A stretch of 64,000 nucleotides of DNA from contig NZ_DAHXOI010000001.1 in the NCBI RefSeq assembly GCF_027364955.1, forward strand, positions 248,001 to 312,000, written 5' to 3'. The notes below the pieces were generated by a model. The model had not been told where the DNA came from. It did not search any database and saw nothing but the letters and a program-made list of their open reading frames with translations. This document shows, piece by piece, positions 51,331-58,391 of this stretch (position 1 is the first letter of the stretch; every line of letters begins with the position of its first letter). Origin of the DNA: Ferrimicrobium sp. Its GTDB lineage: Bacteria > Actinomycetota > Acidimicrobiia > Acidimicrobiales > Acidimicrobiaceae. Made by a program: the position numbers and the translations under genes.

Positions 51331-52305
51331 ATGACGTCGTCTCCTGTCTTGGTCACCGGCGGAGCCGGTTTTATCGGTTCTCATCTAGTGGAGCGGCTGA
51401 TCGATGCTGGCTACGCAGTCGATGTGGTCGATAATCTTTCGACGGGCTCCCTCGCCAATCTTCGCACGGCGCGAGGTAAGGGTGATCGTGGCTTACATTT
51501 TCATAAGCTAGATATCGTCGATGGTGATCTTGAGTCGCTGATGATGCGGCGCCAACCTGGGGCGGTGATCCATCTTGCTGCGCAGGTCAACGTGCGTGAA
51601 TCCATGTTGGACCCTGTCGGGGATTTGACGACTAACGTTGTCGGTTCTCTTCGTGTCCTCGAAGCTGCACGACATGCCGGCGTCGCAAAGGTGATCTTTG
51701 CCACGAGTGCCGGTATCTATGGTGCGATAGCACCAAAAGATCTGCCCGTGCGCGAGGATATGCCTCATAATCCGGACTCCTTCTATGGTCTGTCCAAGGA
51801 TGCGGTTCTCGCCTATCTGCGGCTCTTTCGGGCGAGCTTCGACCTCGAATACACCGCTCTCGTGTTGGCGAACGTCTATGGGCCAAGACAAGGCATGTTG
51901 GCTGAGGGAGGGGTGGTGGCGAAGTTCGCTCAGGCCATCATCGCAGGCGAGCAGGCCAGTATCCTTGGAGATGGAAGCCAGACTCGTGATTTCGTCTACG
52001 TTGAGGATGTCGTCGATGCGTTTTATCGATCCCTCGAGCAGGGGGGTGGTCTTACGCTCAATATCGCCACAGGAATCGAAACCTCGATCAACACGCTCCA
52101 TAAGGAGATGTATCGGATCGCGGGGGGTGAGTACCGGCAGCCGATCTATAGCCAGGCCATTCCCGGTGAGATTTTGCGCTCAAGTCTTGATGCCAGGCGT
52201 GCTGGCTGGTATTTGAGATGGCACGCGAGCACAACGCTCGAACGAGGTCTTGAACGGGTACTCGAGTGGTATGAGGCCACTGCGACTCAGACCAGCTTTG
52301 CCTAA
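51331..52305 (+). CDS. UDP-glucose 4-epimerase-like NAD-dependent epimerase
   Basis: A 324-residue extended SDR. 'VTGGAGFIGSHLVERLIDAG', 'VVDNLSTGSLANL', 'HLAAQVNVRES', Ser-Ala in 'FATSAGIYG' and Tyr-x3-Lys in 'YGLSKDAVL' mark a GalE-type epimerase. The substrate could be UDP-glucose, UDP-GlcNAc or another sugar nucleotide of this cluster. The ATG follows the previous TAG without a gap. It ends overlapping the convergent cofE by four bases. Confidence 0.87.
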   Translation: MTSSPVLVTGGAGFIGSHLVERLIDAGYAVDVVDNLSTGSLANLRTARGKGDRGLHFHKLDIVDGDLESLMMRRQPGAVIHLAAQVNVRESMLDPVGDLTTNVVGSLRVLEAARHAGVAKVIFATSAGIYGAIAPKDLPVREDMPHNPDSFYGLSKDAVLAYLRLFRASFDLEYTALVLANVYGPRQGMLAEGGVVAKFAQAIIAGEQASILGDGSQTRDFVYVEDVVDAFYRSLEQGGGLTLNIATGIETSINTLHKEMYRIAGGEYRQPIYSQAIPGEILRSSLDARRAGWYLRWHASTTLERGLERVLEWYEATATQTSFA

Positions 52306-53006
52306 CGGAAGAGATCGAACGCGTACCCGCGGACAACGTCGGCACCGATGCTCCCATGCCCCAGGTGGCTACGGTCAACTCCTCTAACAAGGACAAATGG
52401 GGTACGACCGTCCTTGCGCTTAATGAGGTCAGCCGCTCCGGCAATCTCGTCGGCGATGCAGATCTCCGTTGCTTGCAGGGTCATGCCGTTGTGGTCCCGG
52501 GTCCCGCGTAGGTCGGCGATAGGTTGGAGGCCTGCGACACCGATAGCGATGTCGGTTACTCCTGATCGCCATGTACGGCCGAAGGTATCGGTGATGACCA
52601 CTCCAAGCTGAAGTCCTGTCCGGTATTGCAACTGATGCAACAGGCGGAGTGCGCTTCGATCAGGATCCACTGGCAAGAGCGTGACGGTACCAGGGTCGGT
52701 ATTTGATCGATCGATACCCGCATTAGCGCAGACGAATCCGTGGTGAGTCTCGGTGATCGCGAGTGTCCCTCGACGACGAAGGATGCGACGGGATTCGGAG
52801 CGCACGAGCGCGTCGAAGCTCTCCTGGTCGTCGTCATCTACGCTGACGACGCGTCCTTCGGCCTTTGAAATCACCTTTTGGGTGACCACCATGATATCGC
52901 CATCGGCGAGTTCAAAGTCTCGGACGATGAGAGCTGCGAGGTCAGCTCCCTGCACGATCTCCTCGTCGAGCGGATTGGTAAAGAGCTGGAGTCCGAGCTG
53001 ATTCAT
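52302..53006 (-). CDS. cofE: Coenzyme F420:L-glutamate ligase (CofE / FbiB N-terminal domain)
   Basis: A 234-residue GTP-dependent ligase that adds glutamates to F420-0. 'GDIMVVTQKVISKAEGR', 'ICANAGIDRSN'-type segment ('VCANAGIDRSNTDPG'), 'VVITDTFGRTWRSGVTDIAIG' and 'DLRGTRDHNG' are family signatures. Mycobacterial FbiB carries an additional nitroreductase-like domain at the C-terminus that is absent here. The ATG overlaps the cofD stop (ATGA). Confidence 0.92.
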   Translation of the reverse strand: MNQLGLQLFTNPLDEEIVQGADLAALIVRDFELADGDIMVVTQKVISKAEGRVVSVDDDDQESFDALVRSESRRILRRRGTLAITETHHGFVCANAGIDRSNTDPGTVTLLPVDPDRSALRLLHQLQYRTGLQLGVVITDTFGRTWRSGVTDIAIGVAGLQPIADLRGTRDHNGMTLQATEICIADEIAGAADLIKRKDGRTPFVLVRGVDRSHLGHGSIGADVVRGYAFDLFR

Positions 53007-53959
53007 CGTGCCCTAACCGCGAATTGGGCTAGGTTGACGGTAGCGTCAAGATCGGTCATAAGCGTTTGGGTGCTCAGGCAGGCCAGACCGGTGGCACGGA
53101 TCGATTCGACGAGGTGTGCATCGGCCGTGTCGACGATGAAGACACTTGCGACCTCCTGGTAGAGCTGTGCAACGGTCCGTGCATCGTGCTGGGTCATGAG
53201 CGAGTCGAGTATTTCTGCAAGTGGTCCCTTGACCGCTTCGCCGGCAATAATTGGGGAGATCGCGACAACAGCTCCCTCGCTTGCCCGCCGCTGCAGCTGT
53301 TCACTGATGCCCCTCAATGCGAGGATTGGCCCGATAGAGAGTATGGGATTCGAGGGGGCAATGATGATCCGGCGTGCCGTGTCAAGAGCGTGGGTGACGT
53401 CCGAACTCGGTTGTGCAGTGTTGATGTGGTCGTATCGCACCCGCAACACCCGCGGCTGGTGATGGTAGCGGACAAAATACTCTTGGAAATCGAGTTCGAC
53501 AATCTGGTCGCCTCGATTCTCTTTCGATGGGAGCTGAACGAGGACCTTAGTGGCGACCTCGTCGTTGGTCATGGGCAAAACGGTGAGGTCGACGTTCAAC
53601 TGCTCGACGATCTCCGCGGTGACTTGCGTGAGACTGACACCCTCCGCGAGTCGCTGTGTTCGAAACATGTGGAGACCAATGTCGCGGTCTCCAAGGGTAA
53701 ACCACGGGTCATCTCCGAGGCGTTGCAGCGAGGCTCTTGCGTGAAAGCTCTCATCTCGGAGGCCCCAACCGGTCTCCGGATTCACCAGATTAGCCAATGT
53801 GTAGACGATGGTGTCGAGGTCCGGGGAGATGTGAAGACCATAGTGAACCCAGTCGTCACCAGTGTTGACGATCGCGACAATCTCCTCTTGGAGCCCGGCA
53901 TTGGTGAGGCCTCGTAAAAACTTGGCAGCTCCAACCCCGCCGGCGAGTACCGCAATCAA
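53003..53959 (-). CDS. cofD: 2-phospho-L-lactate transferase (CofD / FbiA)
   Basis: A 318-residue enzyme that transfers phospholactate or phosphoenolpyruvate to the deazaflavin Fo. 'LAGGVGAAKFLRGL' at the N-terminus, 'VNTGDDWVHYGLHISPDLDT', 'DRDIGLHMFRTQRLAEG' and 'APSNPILSIGPILAL' are diagnostic. TTG at 53959 gives 'IAVLAGGVG' with AAGGAG ten bases upstream; a TTG at 53989 is in frame but adds unconserved residues. Operon with cofE; other F420 genes are not in the window. Confidence 0.92.
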   Translation of the reverse strand: MIAVLAGGVGAAKFLRGLTNAGLQEEIVAIVNTGDDWVHYGLHISPDLDTIVYTLANLVNPETGWGLRDESFHARASLQRLGDDPWFTLGDRDIGLHMFRTQRLAEGVSLTQVTAEIVEQLNVDLTVLPMTNDEVATKVLVQLPSKENRGDQIVELDFQEYFVRYHHQPRVLRVRYDHINTAQPSSDVTHALDTARRIIIAPSNPILSIGPILALRGISEQLQRRASEGAVVAISPIIAGEAVKGPLAEILDSLMTQHDARTVAQLYQEVASVFIVDTADAHLVESIRATGLACLSTQTLMTDLDATVNLAQFAVRAR

Positions 53960-54185
53960 AACTCTCGATCTCCTTAACGCTCTGCCCAAGCCTCAACCTG
54001 CATTACTTGGTCACTCGATGCCTATTCTATCGATCGACCAAGGGATACCTGAGCACCTCGCTTCGCGCTCGACGATGGAGGCAACCGGCTGAGGCAATCG
54101 CTACTAGCGTTGTTGTTCGTTAGGGATGGGTTTGTGGCAGCGCTCCGCTTTGTTCGGGAGCCGGTCCGTGGAGACGTGGAGGTAG

Positions 54186-54257
54186 GTCGTCCGAGTAGCA
54201 ATTGAGCTCACAGCGATCGTAGGGCAGCGTAGTGGTATCGGAGAGTTCGCTTATCAC
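54186..54257 (+). other. Conserved N-terminal coding sequence without a start codon, first GT4 gene
   Basis: In the frame of the first GT4 gene, the 24 codons before its first ATG encode a typical GT4 N-terminus ('VAIELTAIVGQRSGIGEF'). The frame opens at a TAG ending at 54185 and contains no ATG, GTG or TTG before 54258. GGAGGT (54178-54183) lies where a ribosome-binding site would be, and a GTC stands at 54189 where GTG would be expected. Confidence 0.6.
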
Positions 54258-55289
54258 ATGGCGGGGTCGGTGGCGCCCCACGTTGACGCAGCAGGTTTTA
54301 TGGTCTCGCTCCGTCGCCACGGCCAACTTCGACAGGCCCTGCCGATCGGAGTTGCCTACTTGAACCTTGCGCTCCCCGCACGACCACTGCTCGCTTCGTG
54401 GCAGCGGTGGTATCGGCCAGACCTTCGGGGTCTCTTTCGTGGGTTTGATGTCATCCATGGAACCAACTTTGTGGTTCCTCCCGTGCGGGGCAAGGCAACG
54501 ATCGTGACTGTCCATGATTTAGCTCCACTTCTCTATCCACATCTGTGTCGTCCAGAGGTGCTCGTGTTCCCGACGTTGGTCCGCCACGCCGTTGAGGCAG
54601 GATCGTTTGTGCATACGCCCTCCGAGTTCGTGCGTGGCCAGGTACTGGATTACTTCGGTATTGCGCCAGATCGCGTTGTCGCCATCGGGCATGGCGTGAC
54701 ACCACTTTGCGCACAACCATCGATTCCACCCATCGCCACGGAGTTGGCGGGGCACCCGTACATCCTCGCTTTGTCGACGCTTGAGCCGCGAAAAGGCCTG
54801 AGGTATCTCGTTCAGGCCTTCGCCGAGCTCGCTCCGCGCTACCCGGATCTTCGCCTCGTGCTGACAGGGCAGTCTGGCTGGGGATTGGATGAGTTGCTCG
54901 CCAGCTTGGGGGCGTCAGTTTTGGCCGGACGGATCTTGTTGCCGGGTTATGTTGCGGAGGATGCACGTTCATGGTTGCTCCGCAATGCGCACGTCTTTGC
55001 CTACCCAAGCCTGTACGAGGGTTTTGGGTTGCCACCATTGGAGGCGATGAGTGTGGGCACTCCTGTCGTCACAACGACTGCTGGTGCGATCATGGAGGTC
55101 GTTGGGGATGCGGCGATCACGGTGGCGCCGGGCTCCGCCGATGAACTGGCATCGGCGCTTACCAGGGTGATCGAGGACGACGAGCTTCGTGAATCGTTGA
55201 TTGAACAAGGATACAGCCGAGCAGCACGCTTTTCTTGGGATCGAAGTGGGGAACAGATGGCAGCATTGTACGCAAGGGTCCTACGATGA
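54258..55289 (+). CDS. GT4-family glycosyltransferase 1
   Basis: At least 343 residues of a GT-B glycosyltransferase. 'ALSTLEPRKGLRYLVQAFAEL' (nucleotide-sugar domain), 'VFAYPSLYEGFGLPPLEAM' with the E-x7-E motif and 'PVVTTTAGAIMEVVGDAA' are present. From the ATG at 54258 the first beta-strand of the N-terminal domain is missing; it is encoded just upstream without a normal start. The gene overlaps the next GT4 gene (ATGA). It probably transfers mannose, rhamnose or a related sugar from the nucleotides made by this cluster. Confidence 0.87.
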   Translation: MAGSVAPHVDAAGFMVSLRRHGQLRQALPIGVAYLNLALPARPLLASWQRWYRPDLRGLFRGFDVIHGTNFVVPPVRGKATIVTVHDLAPLLYPHLCRPEVLVFPTLVRHAVEAGSFVHTPSEFVRGQVLDYFGIAPDRVVAIGHGVTPLCAQPSIPPIATELAGHPYILALSTLEPRKGLRYLVQAFAELAPRYPDLRLVLTGQSGWGLDELLASLGASVLAGRILLPGYVAEDARSWLLRNAHVFAYPSLYEGFGLPPLEAMSVGTPVVTTTAGAIMEVVGDAAITVAPGSADELASALTRVIEDDELRESLIEQGYSRAARFSWDRSGEQMAALYARVLR

Positions 55290-56365
55290 CGAGGTCAGGA
55301 TTGCTACTGGTGGATCAACTTGTCAGACCGGTTTCAGGCGGTATTGGGGTCTATATTACGGGGGTACTCCAGGGCTTAGACCAACTCGGAATGGATCGGA
55401 ACCTTGCGCTCCTTACCTCGCGTACCTCTGCCCACATAGGTCCATCCTCGTGGCTTGGTACCCATGTACAGACGCCCCTTGATTATCGCCTCCAACAGCG
55501 TCTCTGGGACTTTGGTTGGGGTGTCCCACGGGGCAACTGGTCCTTCTATCACGCGTTTTCACTTGGTGGACCCTTGCTGAGGATGGACATGCCCCAGGCG
55601 GTGGCGGTCTATGATCTGCTGTTTCGATCAGAGCAGGAGACTTTTCCTCCGCGAGCAAGGGCCTGGCATGAACGGCGCTTTGCTCAGGTGGTTGCGAGCA
55701 ACGCACGGGTGGTGACGTTAGCTACAGAGACAGGCAAGCTGCTCGTGGAGGCTGGTGTCGCGGCAGAGCGTATCGCGATCATACCTCCCGGGGTTGATCA
55801 TGTTCCGCCTGCTGACACCGTGGCGACAGCAAAATTGTTGGACGATCTTGGCATTGCGGGACGTTACCTGATGGTGCTCGGCACGGTCGAGCCACGGAAG
55901 AATTTGCCGCGTATCCTCAAGGCGTATCAACACTATCGGGCAACGGCATTCGATCCGGTTCCGCTGGTCATCGTCGGCCCGAAGGGTTGGGGTCCAGAGA
56001 TCGTGCCGCCTCGAGGAGCGTTTATCGTTGGTAGCGTCTCAAGTGGAGTCGTTGCGGGGCTGCTTGCTCGCGCCCTCGCCTTGGTGTACGTTCCGTTGCA
56101 GGAGGGTTTTGGTCTCCCCGTGATCGAGGCGCTAGCCGCGGCGGTTCCAGTCGTCACTGCAGCGAATATTCCCGCTGCCCGATTTGGAGGCCTTGGTGTC
56201 GAGCCCAAGGATGTCGATGCCATCGCACAGGCCATGGAGCAGATCACCAGCGATGATCCATTGCGTTCCCAACTTGTTACGCAAGGGCTGCTCGCGGTTG
56301 AGGGGCTATCCTGGGTGGTGGCCGCCCAGCAACATCTTCGATTATGGGAGGAGCTAACGGCGTGA
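55286..56365 (+). CDS. GT4-family glycosyltransferase 2
   Basis: A 359-residue GT-B enzyme. 'RPVSGGIGVYITGVLQGLDQ' is the intact N-terminal glycine loop that gene 1 lacks in its ATG-started form; 'VLGTVEPRKNLPRILKAYQ' and 'VYVPLQEGFGLPVIEALAA' carry the donor-binding motifs. ATG at 55286 overlaps the preceding stop by four bases; an earlier in-frame ATG at 55235 lies inside gene 1. It shares the same arrangement as genes 1 and 3, suggesting an oligosaccharide assembled by successive additions. Confidence 0.88.
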   Translation: MTRSGLLLVDQLVRPVSGGIGVYITGVLQGLDQLGMDRNLALLTSRTSAHIGPSSWLGTHVQTPLDYRLQQRLWDFGWGVPRGNWSFYHAFSLGGPLLRMDMPQAVAVYDLLFRSEQETFPPRARAWHERRFAQVVASNARVVTLATETGKLLVEAGVAAERIAIIPPGVDHVPPADTVATAKLLDDLGIAGRYLMVLGTVEPRKNLPRILKAYQHYRATAFDPVPLVIVGPKGWGPEIVPPRGAFIVGSVSSGVVAGLLARALALVYVPLQEGFGLPVIEALAAAVPVVTAANIPAARFGGLGVEPKDVDAIAQAMEQITSDDPLRSQLVTQGLLAVEGLSWVVAAQQHLRLWEELTA

Positions 56366-57459
56366 ACCCAGTGGCTATCGATGCGACGTCTATCCCTAAT
56401 GACCCCACGGGAGTGGGACGTTATGCGAAGGAACTCGTCGCTGCTCTTTATCAACTTGAGGATCGTCCTCCCATCTCGCTCTTGACGACTCGTGCGTCGC
56501 TGCGTCTCTTTGCGCTCCCTCCAAGGGGAAACTACGAAAACCTCATTGCTGCTCCCAATAGTCGGCCTCTTCGATTGCTCTACCAGGAGCGGAGTCTCGG
56601 TTCTATCGCGATCAAAGGTGGTGCCCGTGTCTTTCATGGCCTGCACTACCAAGTTCCAGCCGCCCGTCACAAGTTGCGAGTGATCTCAACGATTCATGAT
56701 CTCACCTTCTTTGACAACCCTGAGTGGCACGAGCCGGCAAAAGTGCGTTACTTCCAGCGAGCCATCCGGCTAGCGGTGAAGCGCTCTGATGCGTTGATCG
56801 TTCCCTCGCAAGCGACTGCTGATCGTCTACGTAATCATTTCCCAACAACCCCTCCTATCCACGTGATCTATCACGGGGTTGATCCGCTGCTCGTGCCAGA
56901 GCACGGTGGTGATGAGGATGACGCAGTAGAGCTCTGCTCACTTGGGACCATTGAACCACGGAAAAATCTTGCTCGCGTGCTCCAGGCCTTTGACAAGGTT
57001 TCCGATCAATACCCAAATTGGCGGCTCCGCATCATTGGGAAGCGAGGTTGGAAGACCAGCGATTTCGATGCGGCCCTCGACGCGATGCGGAATCGGTCGT
57101 GCGTGAGCATCGAGGGCTACCTTGAGGAAAAAGACCTGCGGCGAGCACTGCGGCGAGCACGGGCGATGATCTATGTCTCCAATGCTGAAGGTTTTGGGCT
57201 CCCAGTTTTAGAGGCGTTGGCCTCCGGGCTCAATGTTGTTACCAGTAACAAGTCGGCGATGGCCGAGGTGGCGGGAGAGTATGCGTGGCTGGCTGACCCT
57301 GACGACGTCGATGCGATTGCGCACGGTATTGAAATGGCGGCGCTGACTTCGCGTACACCAGATGAGATAGAACGGCAGGTGAATTGGGCACGAAGCTTTA
57401 CATGGGAGCGCGCTGCGCGGGAGACAACCTCGCTCTATTGCCGCCTGCTCGAGGCTTGA
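56362..57459 (+). CDS. GT4-family glycosyltransferase 3
   Basis: A 365-residue GT-B enzyme. 'AIDATSIPNDPTGVGRYAKE' at the N-terminus, 'VISTIHDLTFF', 'SLGTIEPRKNLARVLQAFD' and 'IYVSNAEGFGLPVLEALAS' are diagnostic. GTG at 56362 overlaps the stop of gene 2 (GTGA). The three transferases are related to each other and probably arose by duplication. Rmd/Gmd-like SDR follows after seven bases. Confidence 0.88.
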   Translation: MNPVAIDATSIPNDPTGVGRYAKELVAALYQLEDRPPISLLTTRASLRLFALPPRGNYENLIAAPNSRPLRLLYQERSLGSIAIKGGARVFHGLHYQVPAARHKLRVISTIHDLTFFDNPEWHEPAKVRYFQRAIRLAVKRSDALIVPSQATADRLRNHFPTTPPIHVIYHGVDPLLVPEHGGDEDDAVELCSLGTIEPRKNLARVLQAFDKVSDQYPNWRLRIIGKRGWKTSDFDAALDAMRNRSCVSIEGYLEEKDLRRALRRARAMIYVSNAEGFGLPVLEALASGLNVVTSNKSAMAEVAGEYAWLADPDDVDAIAHGIEMAALTSRTPDEIERQVNWARSFTWERAARETTSLYCRLLEA

Positions 57460-57466
57460 AAGCACA

Positions 57467-58378
57467 ATGCGAGCACTCGTCACTGGTAGTCATGGCTTTG
57501 TAGGGGGGTGGCTATGTCAGCACCTTGCCGATGAAGGAGATGAGGTGATCGAGCTTGGTGAGGGCTTGAACCTGTGTGACAGAGAAGCGCTCCAGACGGC
57601 GCTCACTGGTGTGCAGGTCGATGTCTGTTACCATTTGGCTGCACTCTCGCACGTGGGAGCATCGTGGTCAGACCCTCAGCTGTATTTCTACAACAATGTC
57701 GTGGGAACAGCAAATCTGGTAGCCGTGCTCGCTCAGCTCCCACACCTACCGCGCCTCCTGCACATCTCTTCTTCAGAGGTGTACGGAAGGGTTGCGCACG
57801 ATGATCTCCCCATCAAGGAAGCTCAGTCGCTCCACCCCGTCTCCCCGTATGCAGCATCGAAGGCGGCGGCTGAATTTGCGACCTTGCAGGGCTGGTACGG
57901 TCGCGGTCTGCCAGCGGTGGTGGCTCGTCCCTTCAACCATACCGGTCCAGGGCAGTTGCCTGACTATCTCGTCCCAGCGCTTGCAATTCGCATGATAGAG
58001 GCAAAGGAGAAAGGGAAGACGAGCTTGCGCGTAGGCAACGGTGATGCCTGTCGCGACTTCATGGATGTCCGAGATGTGGTGCGAGCCTATCGCCTCCTTG
58101 CTGTCCACGGCGTGCCGGGTCAGGCTTACAACGTCTGCTCGGGCGAGTCGGTGAGTGTTCGTACGATCGTCGGCGAACTCGCTGCCGTCCTTGATTACCA
58201 GGTCGATCTAGAGGTTGATCCCTCACTCTTGCGACCCAATGATGTCGAAGTTGTCGTGGGAGATCCGCGACGAATGATGGAGGTGACCGGCTTCTCCCGC
58301 AAGTTTTCCCTTACCCAGACGGTCGCAGGGGTGGTTGAGGACGTCGGCGGTGGTCGCTACCCTAGACCTGGCGACTAG
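57467..58378 (+). CDS. Rmd/Gmd-like NAD(P)-dependent sugar-nucleotide SDR
   Basis: A 303-residue extended SDR. 'LVTGSHGFVGGWLCQHL', 'HLAALSHVGASWSDP', 'HISSSEVYGRV', Tyr-x3-Lys in 'YAASKAAAEF' and 'ARPFNHTGPGQ' match GDP-4-dehydro-6-deoxy-mannose reductases and GDP-mannose dehydratases. With Ser-Ser-Glu at the active site it is more like the reductase. It would make a GDP-6-deoxysugar such as GDP-D-rhamnose if a Gmd enzyme exists elsewhere. Confidence 0.83.
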   Translation: MRALVTGSHGFVGGWLCQHLADEGDEVIELGEGLNLCDREALQTALTGVQVDVCYHLAALSHVGASWSDPQLYFYNNVVGTANLVAVLAQLPHLPRLLHISSSEVYGRVAHDDLPIKEAQSLHPVSPYAASKAAAEFATLQGWYGRGLPAVVARPFNHTGPGQLPDYLVPALAIRMIEAKEKGKTSLRVGNGDACRDFMDVRDVVRAYRLLAVHGVPGQAYNVCSGESVSVRTIVGELAAVLDYQVDLEVDPSLLRPNDVEVVVGDPRRMMEVTGFSRKFSLTQTVAGVVEDVGGGRYPRPGD

Positions 58379-58391
58379 CGTGTAGCTTCTG

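Noticed and set aside
53066-53917. Long plus-strand open frame (283 codons) opposite cofD
   Set aside because: The minus strand encodes CofD with all family motifs; the plus frame is its antisense shadow and resembles no protein family.
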